A stretch of DNA of 64,000 nt from Photobacterium sp. TLY01 (lineage in GTDB: Bacteria > Pseudomonadota > Gammaproteobacteria > Enterobacterales > Vibrionaceae). The notes under the pieces are model-generated. The model did not search any database, was not told where the DNA came from, and was given only the letters and a program-made list of their open reading frames with translations. The DNA is taken from NCBI RefSeq assembly GCF_021432065.1, contig NZ_CP090364.1, positions 2,246,601 through 2,310,600 of the forward strand, read 5' to 3'. The translations under genes were made by a program, and so were the position numbers. This document shows positions 7,890 to 15,582 of the stretch, one piece after another. How positions within the stretch are numbered: position 1 is the first letter of the stretch; each line of letters opens with the position of its first letter.

Positions 7890-9521
7890 TTATTCAGCAA
7901 TGATGTACATGTCTTTGGTGAACATCTTGTCTTCCGCATTATTACGTGGGTAACCACCCACTTTCGGGTTCACAAGACGCGCTTTCACGTACTGATAGAT
8001 AGGCGCGATTGGCATATCTTTCGCCAGCAGTTTTTCTGCTTCGACGTACAGTGCTTCACGCTCAGCATCTGAAGTTGAGTCAAGCGCTTTCGCCATGATG
8101 TCGTCGTACGCTTTGCTGTGATAGCGAGGATCGTTTGAAGAGTTGTTGCTTTGCATCAGAGACAGGAAGCTCGATGCTTCATTGTAGTCACCACACCAAC
8201 CGGCACGGGTGACAGAGAAGTTACCCTGACGACGGTTGTCCAGATAGGTTTTCCACTCCTGGTTTTCCAGCTCAGCAGTCACACCCAGGCTCTTCTTCCA
8301 CATTGAGGCGATGGCAACTGCAATCTTCTTGTGGTTTTCAGAGGTGTTATAAAGCAGGGTAAAGTTCAGGGGGTTGCTGCTGTCAAAGCCTGCTTCTTTC
8401 AGCAGTTCTTTCGCTTTTGCCACACGCTCTTTCTGCGTCATACCCGCATACTCAGGCGCAACCGGATCAAACCCAGCAGTGATTTCCGGTGTCAGGAAAT
8501 AAGCCGGTTTCTGGCCCTGGCCCAGCAGTGCTTTGGTGATGATGTCACGGTCAATTGCAAAAGACAGGGCTTTACGCACACGTACATCATCAAATGGTGC
8601 CTTCGCGTTATTAAAGCCGTAGTAGTAAGAACACAGGTTACCCGAGATAGCCACATCTTCAGGATGTTCTTTTTCCAGACGACGGAAATGCTCATTCGGC
8701 AGTTCATTGGTGATATCAATCTCACCCGCCAGGAAGCGGTTCATTTCAGCAACCTGGTTTTCGATTGGCAGGTAAGTCACTTTATTGATAACAGTGTTCT
8801 CGTTATCCCAGTAGTAAGGGTTACGCTTCATTTCGATGCGTTCATTCACTACCCAGTTGTCCAGCACATAAGCGCCGTTCCCTACGAAGTTTTCTGGCTT
8901 AGTCCAGTCATCACCAAATTTTTCAACCACTTTCTGGTTAACTGGCTTCACCGTGGTGTGGCCCATCATCTTCACAAAGTAAGGAACCGCTTGCTCAAGC
9001 TCAATACGCAGTGTGTTGTCATCTTGTGCAAAAACACCCAGCGTGTCTTTATCTTTCTTTCCGGCAATAATGTCGGCGGCATTCTTCATGGTGGTCATTT
9101 CCAGATACCATGAATAAGGGGAAGCAGTCGCAGGATCTACGGCACGCTTGAAGCTATAGACGAAGTCACCTGCGGTGACAGGATCGCCGTTCGACCATTT
9201 AGCATCTTTGCGCAGGTGGAAAATAAATGTGCGGTTATCTTTGGTTTCCCAGCTTTCAGCAACCCCTGGAACTGTATTTCCGTCACCATCCTGGTTAACC
9301 AGACCTTCCAGCAAATCGCGAATCACGTGGGACTCCGGCACACCTTCCGTTTTGTGCGGGTCGATAGAAGCAACCTCAGTACCATTACCACGTACCAGTT
9401 CTTGCTTCTCAGCCAGTTTCACACCAGCCGGTACATTTGCGGCCATTGCAGAAAATGAAGCAACTGCAACAGAAACACCCGCGCCAAGCAGAAGTGCCTG
9501 AGTAATTTTGTTCTTCAACAT
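7890..9521 (-). CDS. oppA: Periplasmic oligopeptide-binding protein OppA
   Basis: 543-residue substrate-binding protein of the SBP_bac_5 family. Its Sec signal peptide has a basic start (MLKNK), a hydrophobic core and a likely cut after SFSAMA. The mature N-terminus contains the OppA-type region EVASIDPHKTEGVPESHVIRDLLEGL. The C-terminal part PIYQYVKARLVNPKVGGYPRN matches OppA/MppA of enteric bacteria and vibrios. It delivers short peptides to OppBCDF. GGAGA lies 3-7 bases before the ATG. It is the first gene of the operon, with a long AT-rich leader region upstream that probably holds the promoter. Confidence 0.95.
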   Translation of the reverse strand: MLKNKITQALLLGAGVSVAVASFSAMAANVPAGVKLAEKQELVRGNGTEVASIDPHKTEGVPESHVIRDLLEGLVNQDGDGNTVPGVAESWETKDNRTFIFHLRKDAKWSNGDPVTAGDFVYSFKRAVDPATASPYSWYLEMTTMKNAADIIAGKKDKDTLGVFAQDDNTLRIELEQAVPYFVKMMGHTTVKPVNQKVVEKFGDDWTKPENFVGNGAYVLDNWVVNERIEMKRNPYYWDNENTVINKVTYLPIENQVAEMNRFLAGEIDITNELPNEHFRRLEKEHPEDVAISGNLCSYYYGFNNAKAPFDDVRVRKALSFAIDRDIITKALLGQGQKPAYFLTPEITAGFDPVAPEYAGMTQKERVAKAKELLKEAGFDSSNPLNFTLLYNTSENHKKIAVAIASMWKKSLGVTAELENQEWKTYLDNRRQGNFSVTRAGWCGDYNEASSFLSLMQSNNSSNDPRYHSKAYDDIMAKALDSTSDAEREALYVEAEKLLAKDMPIAPIYQYVKARLVNPKVGGYPRNNAEDKMFTKDMYIIAE

Positions 9522-9930
9522 GCATTATCTCCAATACATTATTTCATTGCGTCCATGACTTTCTCCGACCGGGTTCACTGTAACCGTTATCATGCATTGT
9601 TATTCCAATTAACAATAATGAAACAGCCGAAGAATTGGTTGAAAACTTTAACAGTAACTAACAATATTTGCCATAAAATCATCACAAAACAGCGAACACA
9701 CCTCGTAAAAAAGCACAAAAAAGATAAAAATCTCGACGATGAATCCAGGGTTAGATGTTTCATCCACTTTATTCAATGTTAACAGTTAATGTAGCTAAAC
9801 ATGCCAACAACATGAATAATCGTGCAATTTAATGACATATTAAGTCAAAAATGCATGATTTTATGTTGCCCAATATTCATAATTAACAAATGTGCAACAC
9901 GTGATAATTAAAAGCTTGATCAATCTCAAT
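9522..9930. other. AT-rich region upstream of oppA
   Basis: About 400 bases with no supported gene. The predicted plus-strand reading frame here lacks a ribosome-binding site and has no protein-like features. It presumably holds the oppA promoter; several TTAACA/TATAAT-like words occur but none stands out. No perfect CRP or Lrp site was recognised. Confidence 0.5.
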
Positions 9931-9957
9931 AAAAAAAGCGCCATATTTGGCGCTTTT
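9931..9957. terminator. Terminator after the 57-residue ORF
   Basis: AAAAGCGCC and GGCGCTTTT pair around a 6-base loop. On the minus strand the stem ends in seven T, 16 bases after the stop of the small ORF at 9974. Confidence 0.8.
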
Positions 9958-9973
9958 GAATACAATAAAAGGG

Positions 9974-10147
9974 TTATTTTCGATCGGATTCAGTGCTTAA
10001 CTGTGAGTGAGCATCATCAAATGCCTCACTTTTTCTTTCTCGCTGCATGTCTCGATCATCATGTATGTGATCAGAAAATGGGTCTCTAATGCCTGCATCT
10101 TCCAGAATTTGCTTTACTCGTCTGTTCGATACGCGTCTGTGCTTCAT
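9974..10147 (-). CDS. Small basic/charged protein of unknown function (57 residues)
   Basis: A strong ribosome-binding site (AAAGGAGGGGGT directly before the ATG at 10147) and an intrinsic terminator 16 bases after the stop mark this as a real small gene. The product is very polar: an arginine-rich start (MKHRRVSNRRVKQIL), then an acidic/histidine stretch (FSDHIHDDRD), and a Ser/Asp/Arg-rich tail. No membrane segment, signal peptide or cysteine is present. I do not recognise the family. A start ten codons upstream is possible in frame but lacks a ribosome-binding site. The DNA is as AT-rich as its surroundings except for the coding part. Confidence 0.6.
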   Translation of the reverse strand: MKHRRVSNRRVKQILEDAGIRDPFSDHIHDDRDMQRERKSEAFDDAHSQLSTESDRK

Positions 10148-10465
10148 ACCCCCTCCTTTGTGAATGCAGGAAATCAATGTGTGATTGGCTGCATTAAGAT
10201 TTCAGGTTGGTAAAAACAATTACGCCTTCAAAATGGGCGCAATCACGACCACGGCCGTTTTCCGCAGATATTAAATATGGCACAAAATTTCATGCTCTGC
10301 CGGAGGTAGGTTTTAAGAACAAAAGCGCATAAAAAAAACGCTGTTAGATTTTGTTTTCACATCCCCTTTTCAGCGCAACTTTCAAGTATCTCAGCCAGAT
10401 TTTTAGCGCTAATATCACCGATATTGGCAGGGCTATTCTACTGGTCGCAGTAAAGGCAAATGCCA
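10148..10465. other. Gene-poor region between two tiny ORFs
   Basis: About 320 bases. An open frame without ATG runs to a stop at about 10495. The plus-strand word GYSTGRSKGKC in another frame recalls ribosome modulation factor but is interrupted by stops. No promoter or RNA could be established. Confidence 0.35.
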
Positions 10466-10511
10466 ATGAAGCTGTTCCTGAATATTTCCGTTAGTGATCG
10501 AGAGTGCAACT

Positions 10512-10613
10512 ATGAGACCAGCCGGCGGCGCATCACGCCCCAGCCCTTCACGAGTCCGTCATGGCTACATGCCACCAGCGCGTAAAGTGAAAGAAGAAGA
10601 AGGTATTAAGTAA
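10512..10613 (+). CDS. Putative 33-residue peptide ending KVKEEEGIK
   Basis: ATG 10512 opens a 33-codon frame (start MRPAGGASRPSPSRVRHGYM). It has a GC-rich first half and a codon pattern that looks protein-like at the end, and it is preceded by GAGAG at fair spacing. A GTG six codons upstream is also possible. A clear plus-strand terminator lies 36 bases after the stop, showing that something is transcribed to the right here. An overlapping frame (10466-10585, 39 codons, MKLFLNISVSDRECNYETSR at its start) has an equally good AAAGG site. Which one, if either, is translated cannot be decided; it could also be a small RNA. I do not recognise either peptide. Confidence 0.35.
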   Translation: MRPAGGASRPSPSRVRHGYMPPARKVKEEEGIK

Positions 10614-10648
10614 GCATTTAAGAGTTTTTGTTTGCTCTTAAGCGAATG

Positions 10649-10677
10649 AAATGGCCCCAAACCTGGGGCCATTTTTT
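10649..10677 (+). terminator. Strong plus-strand terminator near 10.66 kb
   Basis: AAATGGCCCC and GGGGCCATTT pair around AAACCT and end in a run of six T. There is no recognised plus-strand gene upstream other than the tiny ORFs at 10466-10613, so it marks an unannotated transcript. Confidence 0.8.
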
Positions 10678-10718
10678 GTTTTAAACTTTTTTGTTGTTGT
10701 AACCTGCTGATAAACATA

Positions 10719-10742
10719 AACCCGGCACCATGGCACCGGGTT
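10719..10742 (-). terminator. Probable terminator of the porin gene
   Basis: AACCCGG and CCGGGTT pair around a CCATGG-centred interior. On the minus strand a TTTATGTTTA stretch follows. Confidence 0.5.
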
Positions 10743-10790
10743 CAAAGGCAGTAGTATTTGCAAGTTACGAACTGCGGTTACGCGGAGGGA

Positions 10791-11918
10791 TTACCAGTAA
10801 ACGCGGTAACCGACAGCGAATGAGCTCTCAGCATCTTTCACGCCACGAGCAACATTAATGTTCGCTTCATCATTTGCATAGCTCAATGTTGCGCCGTCTG
10901 CATAACCGTATTCAGCGTATACACGAGACCAGCTGTTTAGGTGATACACACCACCCAAGTAGATTACAGTGTAATCTTCAGACAGGCTTGTAGTACCATC
11001 TTGAGCATCAAAGTTAGTAAATTCGTAACCACCGTAGATGCTGGCATTGCTAGCAACGCTATAAGACGTAGCTAACATAATAGTGTCCACATCCAGAGTA
11101 CGGTTAGTACCTTCTTGCTCAAAAGAGCCATTGTTATATGTCAAACCGACAAGTGCTGGACCAAATGAACGCTCAACAGTACCTTCAAAGTAAGTGTTTT
11201 TGATATCAGCAGTAATATCAGTAGAAGTGCTTACTGTTGCGAAGCTATTCGCATCAATTGTGCCATCTTGATCATTATCAGTTGGTACAGTTGACGTTGT
11301 AACCGCCTTACCCAGCGCTAAAGATTTGTCTCGGTTATAACCACCACCAACATGCAGATTGAAGCCAGCAACACTTGTACCTAAGAATAGCTCAGCCAGC
11401 TCTTGGTTTGAGTCATCTTCGGATAAGCCATAAGTAGAGTTTACCCAGAAGTTTTCACCTTCAAACTTGTACTTAATCGCTGAATCATGCTTACCACCAG
11501 AAAGCTTTTCCGAAGTCAGAGCGATACCTGTACCACCAAAGAAGTACGAATAATCTGCACCCCACACATCATCAGCAGAAACTAATTGACGACCAAACGT
11601 AAAAGTACCAGCTTGGGTAGCAAAACCTGCAAAATGCAGACGGTTTTTAATATCGTATGAACCTTCAGAATAACCCACACCGAACTCGACAGAACCGACT
11701 ACATCTAAGTCTTCGTTTACGGCATATTTGGCATTCACACCGGCACGCGAAGAACCCGCGTTCAAGGTAACGTCTGTATCTTCTTTCTTTTCCAACTGAG
11801 TACGCAGCTGACCATAAAAATCAACGAACTTTCCTTCTTCGTTGATCAATTCATAAGCATTCGCTGTGTTGGCAATCAATAAGGTAGGGATTGCTACTGC
11901 TAAAAGTGTCTTTTTCAT
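10791..11918 (-). CDS. Outer-membrane general porin (OmpU/OmpL type)
   Basis: 375 residues from ATG 11918, which has AGGAA at good spacing; the longer frame upstream is not needed. The Sec signal peptide MKKTLLAVAIPTLLIANTANA is cut before YELINEEGKFVDFYGQLRTQ. The rest alternates short beta-strands and turns and ends in an aromatic residue (AVGYRVYW), the signal for beta-barrel assembly. Vibrionaceae OmpU/OmpL trimers pass small polar solutes and respond to ToxR and salt. Which paralogue this is cannot be told. A 640-base upstream region allows complex regulation. Confidence 0.85.
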   Translation of the reverse strand: MKKTLLAVAIPTLLIANTANAYELINEEGKFVDFYGQLRTQLEKKEDTDVTLNAGSSRAGVNAKYAVNEDLDVVGSVEFGVGYSEGSYDIKNRLHFAGFATQAGTFTFGRQLVSADDVWGADYSYFFGGTGIALTSEKLSGGKHDSAIKYKFEGENFWVNSTYGLSEDDSNQELAELFLGTSVAGFNLHVGGGYNRDKSLALGKAVTTSTVPTDNDQDGTIDANSFATVSTSTDITADIKNTYFEGTVERSFGPALVGLTYNNGSFEQEGTNRTLDVDTIMLATSYSVASNASIYGGYEFTNFDAQDGTTSLSEDYTVIYLGGVYHLNSWSRVYAEYGYADGATLSYANDEANINVARGVKDAESSFAVGYRVYW

Positions 11919-12492
11919 TTTACATTCCTGTAACGATTTTGTGTTATTTAGCCCCATCCAAGGACGACAAAAACTTAACAGGCACTGAACAGCGGTGCAA
12001 CAGAACATTTCAACAGGAATGCAACAACCCAGTATAAAAAACCACCAAAAAAGAAAGTGTGATCACGATCCACCGTGAATAATTAATCACACAAGTAAAA
12101 TAAAAACCCAAATGATAAGGGTTACATTGAATGGAGGTTATCATTTGATTCACAAAGCTGAACCCAAACTTAATGGCTTTTGGTTATAAGACCTAACAAA
12201 TAAGAATCAAAAAGATATAAATATTTTTTTGAACTTTATGAATAAGCGGTCATCCGGCTACATTAAAAAAGTGTCATTTTTCACCCTTCACGTTGTTAAT
12301 ACTGTGTTTACAAACATGAATAGAGCAAAATTTCGCCCGCATGATAAGGGACTGGTTTTATACACTTGATATGCATTTTTCCGGGAAAGATATGCATTTT
12401 AAATGAATATGAAATAACACCACAAAACAGAATACTGGGTGGAAAGTATAGAATAACGAAAGAATAAGAAAGGTTTCACTAAGGTGGGAAGA
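11919..12492. other. Long AT-rich region upstream of the porin gene
   Basis: No gene is supported over about 570 bases. It is very AT-rich, with the porin promoter expected close to 11.95-12.1 kb. A partial CRP-like site (TGTGATCACGATCCAC, near 12.06 kb) matches only one half of the consensus well. Confidence 0.4.
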
Positions 12493-12546
12493 TTAATAGG
12501 TGTTTATCTCTACACAAAAACAGACGATGGAAGACACACCTATTAA
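12493..12546. repeat. 11-bp inverted repeat just downstream of moaE
   Basis: TTAATAGGTGT (12493-12503) and ACACCTATTAA (12536-12546) are perfect inverted copies 32 bases apart, directly after the moaE stop. There is no T run after the stem. It may be a long-loop hairpin ending the moa transcript or a pair of protein-binding half sites. Confidence 0.5.
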
Positions 12547-12562
12547 CCAGAGTTTTTAACAT

Positions 12563-13018
12563 TCATTTTTGCCAGCGCTGCCTGGCTTGCTGGTCTGTTT
12601 CGCGGGCATCAACCCAGGTTGTTTCACCTTCCCTGACCTCTTTTTTCCAGAAAGGCGCCTCGGTTTTCAGATAATCCATAATGAATTCGCAGGCTTGAAA
12701 AGCGGCTCCCCGGTGCGCGCTGGATACCCCGACAAACACAATCTGGTCGCCAGCGGTTAACTCACCGATCCGATGGATGACAGTCGCAGCCAAAACCGGC
12801 CACCGTGACTTCGCTTGTTCAACAATGGATAACAACGACTTTTCCGTCATACCGGGATAATGTTCCAGCGTCAGGCTCGACACGGATTCACCCAGATTCA
12901 TGTCTCTGACTTTTCCGACGAAAGTCACCACAGCACCGGCCTGGTTTCCCCCGGCCAAGGCTTCATATTCTTCAGCGACACTGAAATTCTCGGCCTGGAC
13001 CCGAATTTTATCTGTCAT
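12563..13018 (-). CDS. moaE: Molybdopterin synthase catalytic subunit MoaE
   Basis: 151 residues, the usual MoaE length. Landmarks are VGKVRD near residue 35, LEHYPGMTEK (about 52-61), RIGELTAGDQIVFVGVSSAHR (about 84-104) and the active lysines in KTEAPFWKKE (about 118-127). MoaE with MoaD converts cyclic pyranopterin monophosphate to molybdopterin by adding two sulfurs. It starts 3 bases after the moaD stop and is the last gene of moaACDE. Confidence 0.95.
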   Translation of the reverse strand: MTDKIRVQAENFSVAEEYEALAGGNQAGAVVTFVGKVRDMNLGESVSSLTLEHYPGMTEKSLLSIVEQAKSRWPVLAATVIHRIGELTAGDQIVFVGVSSAHRGAAFQACEFIMDYLKTEAPFWKKEVREGETTWVDARETDQQARQRWQK

Positions 13019-13021
13019 CGT

Positions 13022-13270
13022 TCACCCCCCGGTAACCGGTGGAAAAAAGGCCACTTCATCGCCGTCGTTCAGCAAGGTATTCAGCGGGCAAATCGTCTGA
13101 TTGACGGCCACTAACAATTTATCGTTATCCAGCGCCAGCGCCCATTTCTCACCGCGCGATGACAAAAAAGCACGTAAATCTTCAGCGGTTGAATACTCAA
13201 ATGGCACTTGCAACTGATCTTCACCGATCAACTCGCGCACTTGCGCAAAAAATAGCACGTTAATCATCAT
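13022..13270 (-). CDS. moaD: Molybdopterin synthase sulfur carrier MoaD
   Basis: 82-residue ubiquitin-fold sulfur carrier. It ends in PPVTGG; the terminal Gly-Gly is adenylated and thiocarboxylated by MoeB and inserted into MoaE. Its start overlaps the moaC stop by 4 bases, which implies coupled translation. Confidence 0.95.
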   Translation of the reverse strand: MMINVLFFAQVRELIGEDQLQVPFEYSTAEDLRAFLSSRGEKWALALDNDKLLVAVNQTICPLNTLLNDGDEVAFFPPVTGG

Positions 13271-13764
13271 CCCTCTCCCTGGTCCGCCGTCGAAACCTGA
13301 AAATCGCCGGATTTTCCGCCGCGTTTTTCCAGTAATCTGACCGGGCCTATTACCATGTCTTTCTGTACGGCTTTACACATATCATAGATAGTCAACGCCG
13401 CCACCGATGCCGCCGTCAGGGCTTCCATCTCAACACCGGTTTTTCCTGCCAGCTTACAGGTCGACACAATACGTACCCGGTTCAGCTCAGGCTGGGCCTC
13501 TAGCTGCACTTCGACTTTCGAGAGCAACAATGGATGGCAAAGCGGGATCAAATCCCAGGTTTTCTTTGCCGCCTGAATACCTGCAATTCTGGCGGTCGCG
13601 AACACATCACCTTTGTGATGCTGGCCGGAGACAATCAATTGCAGTGTTTGATCCGACATGGTGACGAAAGCTTCTGCTTTCGCTTCACGAACGGTTTCAG
13701 CTTTTTCCGATACGTCCACCATATTCGCTTCGCCGGACGCATTAATATGAGTCAGTTCTGTCAT
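13267..13764 (-). CDS. moaC: Cyclic pyranopterin monophosphate synthase MoaC
   Basis: 165 residues. It carries the family's [18 protein letters not shown] and [13 protein letters not shown] blocks (about residues 53-83) and [20 protein letters not shown] (about 114-133), which hold the substrate-binding and catalytic His/Lys residues. MoaC converts the MoaA product into cyclic pyranopterin monophosphate. It follows moaA with a 36-base gap and no moaB between them; many vibrios carry moaB in this place. Confidence 0.95.
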   Translation of the reverse strand: MTELTHINASGEANMVDVSEKAETVREAKAEAFVTMSDQTLQLIVSGQHHKGDVFATARIAGIQAAKKTWDLIPLCHPLLLSKVEVQLEAQPELNRVRIVSTCKLAGKTGVEMEALTAASVAALTIYDMCKAVQKDMVIGPVRLLEKRGGKSGDFQVSTADQGEG

Positions 13765-13800
13765 GTGTATCTCTTTTATGTTGAATCTGGGAAAACTGCG

Positions 13801-14790
13801 TCAGCCGCCGATAGAAGCCAGATGAGGTGTCATACCTGTCACGCCATCCTGCAAGTAATGACTGACGGATTTTTCTGTCAGCCCACCGCGGATTCTGGCG
13901 ATCAACGCGTCGTGCTGATGATCGCTGGCCAGTAAATCCCGCAGTTCCACACCATGATCACCGAACAAACAAAGGTGCAATTTCCCCCGCGCCGACACTC
14001 TCAAACGGTTACAGGTCGTACAGAAGCCTTTTTCATAAGGCATGATCAGGCCGATCTCGCCCAGATAATCCGGATGATAGAACACCTGCGCCGGACCATC
14101 GTTCAAGCCGCGTGGTTTCAGTAGCCAGCCATTGGCTATCAGCGCATTACGAATACTGACACCGGACACATGGCGTTTGCTGAACAGCTCATCCATCTCA
14201 CCGGTCTGCATCAGCTCAATAAAACGCAGCTGAATCCGGCGATCTTTTATCCAGGCCAGAAACTGCGGTAACTGCTCGGCATTCATGCCTTTGAGCAGCA
14301 CAGTATTGACTTTGATCTGCTCATAGCCGGCTTCAAAGGCAGCATCAATACCACGCATCACCTGATGAAACAGATTTTCACCGGTAATGAGATGGAACTG
14401 GCGGGGATCCAGACTATCGACACTGACATTAATATTCGTCAGTCCGGCCTGGCGCCATTGCTGGACTTGCTTCTCCATCCGGTATCCGTTGGTGGTGGTT
14501 GCCACTTTTTCGATACCAGGCTGTGAAGCAACTGTATGAATGATGTCGGTAAAATCCCGCCGTAAACTGGGTTCGCCGCCGGTAATCCTGACTTTGGTCG
14601 TACCGCAGTCAGCAAAGGCCGACGTGATACGGCGGATCTCGTCCAAGGTCAGGAAAGAGGGCTTTTTCCCCTGCTCAGGATGATAACCATCAGGCAGACA
14701 GTAGGTACACCTGAAGTTACAGACATCAGTGATTGACAGACGCAAATAATAAAATTTGCGCTGGAAGTTATCTTCAAATTGTTTCGCCAC
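13801..14790 (-). CDS. moaA: GTP 3',8-cyclase MoaA (radical SAM)
   Basis: 329 residues from GTG 14790, the length of E. coli MoaA. The N-terminal radical-SAM cluster motif is C24-x3-C28-x2-C31 (CNFRCTYC). The [12 protein letters not shown]-binding motif is present, and the C-terminal cluster is CTTCNRL-x9-C. The C-terminus SIGG matches the conserved GG tail inserted into the active site. It makes the first step of Moco synthesis from GTP. GTG is chosen because AAAGG lies 6 bases upstream and the alignment fits; a TTG five codons earlier is possible. The start codon falls inside the outer stem of the structured leader. Confidence 0.93.
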   Translation of the reverse strand: MAKQFEDNFQRKFYYLRLSITDVCNFRCTYCLPDGYHPEQGKKPSFLTLDEIRRITSAFADCGTTKVRITGGEPSLRRDFTDIIHTVASQPGIEKVATTTNGYRMEKQVQQWRQAGLTNINVSVDSLDPRQFHLITGENLFHQVMRGIDAAFEAGYEQIKVNTVLLKGMNAEQLPQFLAWIKDRRIQLRFIELMQTGEMDELFSKRHVSGVSIRNALIANGWLLKPRGLNDGPAQVFYHPDYLGEIGLIMPYEKGFCTTCNRLRVSARGKLHLCLFGDHGVELRDLLASDHQHDALIARIRGGLTEKSVSHYLQDGVTGMTPHLASIGG

Positions 14791-14897
14791 GGAACACCTT
14801 TCCAAATACGGGAGGCCAGCTCATTTCTGAACTCACCCTGAGTGAAACCAGCACAGGCCGGTCACTGGCGACACCCTCTTATCATGGACGATTCCGT
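14789..14897 (-). promoter_or_regulatory. Structured moaA leader, candidate Moco riboswitch
   Basis: On the minus strand ACGGAA (complement of 14892-14897) can pair with TTCCGT (complement of 14789-14794), enclosing the whole leader and including the first bases of the GTG start. Inside are a hairpin AGTTCA-GAAA-TGAGCT with a GNRA tetraloop (14818-14833), a CTCA/TGAG hairpin and CCAG/CTGG pairing. Moco riboswitches precede moaA in many gammaproteobacteria and contain a GNRA tetraloop and its receptor. Assignment to that Rfam family (Moco_RNA_motif) is from memory and unconfirmed, but a conserved-looking fold that hides the start codon is directly visible. Confidence 0.5.
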
Positions 14898-15097
14898 TAT
14901 GTCTTCATGACTTAGAAGAGAGCCGCTCGGAGTTTTGATGGCAGTTATGCGTCAGAATATTTTACAAAGAATTTTCACACTCTTCACAGAAAACACACAA
15001 CAGCGTTGTAATTTCACATTACCAGAGTTTAGCTCTGATTGACAAATAATTGAGAATTACCTTTTTAAGTCTACCCCTGGCCGACAGAAGCGACAAT

Positions 15098-15113
15098 ACT
15101 ACTAAGGAGTAGT
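15098..15113. repeat. 16-bp palindrome upstream of the 75-residue ORF
   Basis: ACTACTAAGGAGTAGT is ACTACT-AAGG-AGTAGT, a perfect inverted repeat 35 bases before the ATG at 15149. It could be a repressor operator or a small hairpin in the leader. Confidence 0.4.
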
Positions 15114-15148
15114 CTCTTTAAGCTGATCGAATGGTACAGGGAGGGGTT

Positions 15149-15376
15149 ATGTCGGACATTGTAGAATCTGCGACTGTTGAAGACATTGCATTGTATCTGC
15201 AACGGGAAGAAGGGATTGATGCCCATCTTGCCCGCAGTCAGGCCAAACAGGTCATAGACAGCTTTACCGATATGAGAAGCAAAGGGTTAATCAAGGGCTG
15301 GTATTTTGACGAGCAAAACCATTTAGAACTGTTACCCAGTGATGCTGCAATGAAAATCATCGCCAATCATAAGTAA
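15149..15376 (+). CDS. Conserved-looking small cytoplasmic protein, unknown function
   Basis: 75 residues from ATG 15149, which has a strong GGGAGGGG directly upstream; an in-frame ATG six codons earlier has none. The sequence is soluble and probably helical at first (VEDIALYLQREEGIDAHLAR), then has K-G-x-x-K-G-W-Y-F-D and a polar end. No signal peptide, cysteine or known motif is seen. It is transcribed in the same direction as the Lon-N-domain gene but is separated from it by the TTTGCA site array, so the two probably have separate promoters. I do not recognise the family. Confidence 0.6.
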   Translation: MSDIVESATVEDIALYLQREEGIDAHLARSQAKQVIDSFTDMRSKGLIKGWYFDEQNHLELLPSDAAMKIIANHK

Positions 15377-15407
15377 GATGTCCGCAAACAGTTATGCTGT
15401 CTGTTCG

Positions 15408-15459
15408 TGCAATTTGCAGAGAGATATTTGCAATTTGCAAAGCGATTTGCATTTCAAAA
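15408..15459 (+). promoter_or_regulatory. Array of LuxO-like TTGCA-WWW-TGCAA sites
   Basis: TTGCAATTTGCAA (15428-15440) matches the LuxO enhancer consensus TTGCAWWWTGCAA at all 13 positions. GTGCAATTTGCAG (15408-15420) matches 11 of 13, and TTGCATTTCAAAA (15447-15459) about 10 of 13. Starts are 20 and 19 bp apart, two helical turns, so the sites face the same side of the DNA. A half site ATTTGCAG follows at about 15511. luxO itself lies 2 kb away. A sigma-54-like element at 15463-15477 (TGGCA, then TGAC instead of TTGC) is too weak to call. Confidence 0.45.
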
Positions 15460-15582
15460 CAGTGGCAAATTTATGACAGCGCTATACTGCAGATGAAAAT
15501 CCGGCATCCAATTTGCAGTGGGTATGTTAAGCAACGTCGATGAGACCAAACACCAACTAAAATGAAAAAATTGGAGCCGACA

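Noticed and set aside
10430..10475. Word resembling ribosome modulation factor (GYSTGRSKGKC)
   Set aside because: Flanked by stops in the same frame after about 18 codons and missing the WLGGWR part of RMF. Chance or a very decayed remnant.
12050..12080. CRP site upstream of the porin gene
   Set aside because: Only one half of the TGTGA-N6-TCACA consensus is good.
15463..15477. Sigma-54-like promoter near the LuxO-like sites
   Set aside because: The -12 element reads TGAC instead of TTGC and it lies only about 20 bp from the enhancer-like sites. Too weak to report as a promoter.
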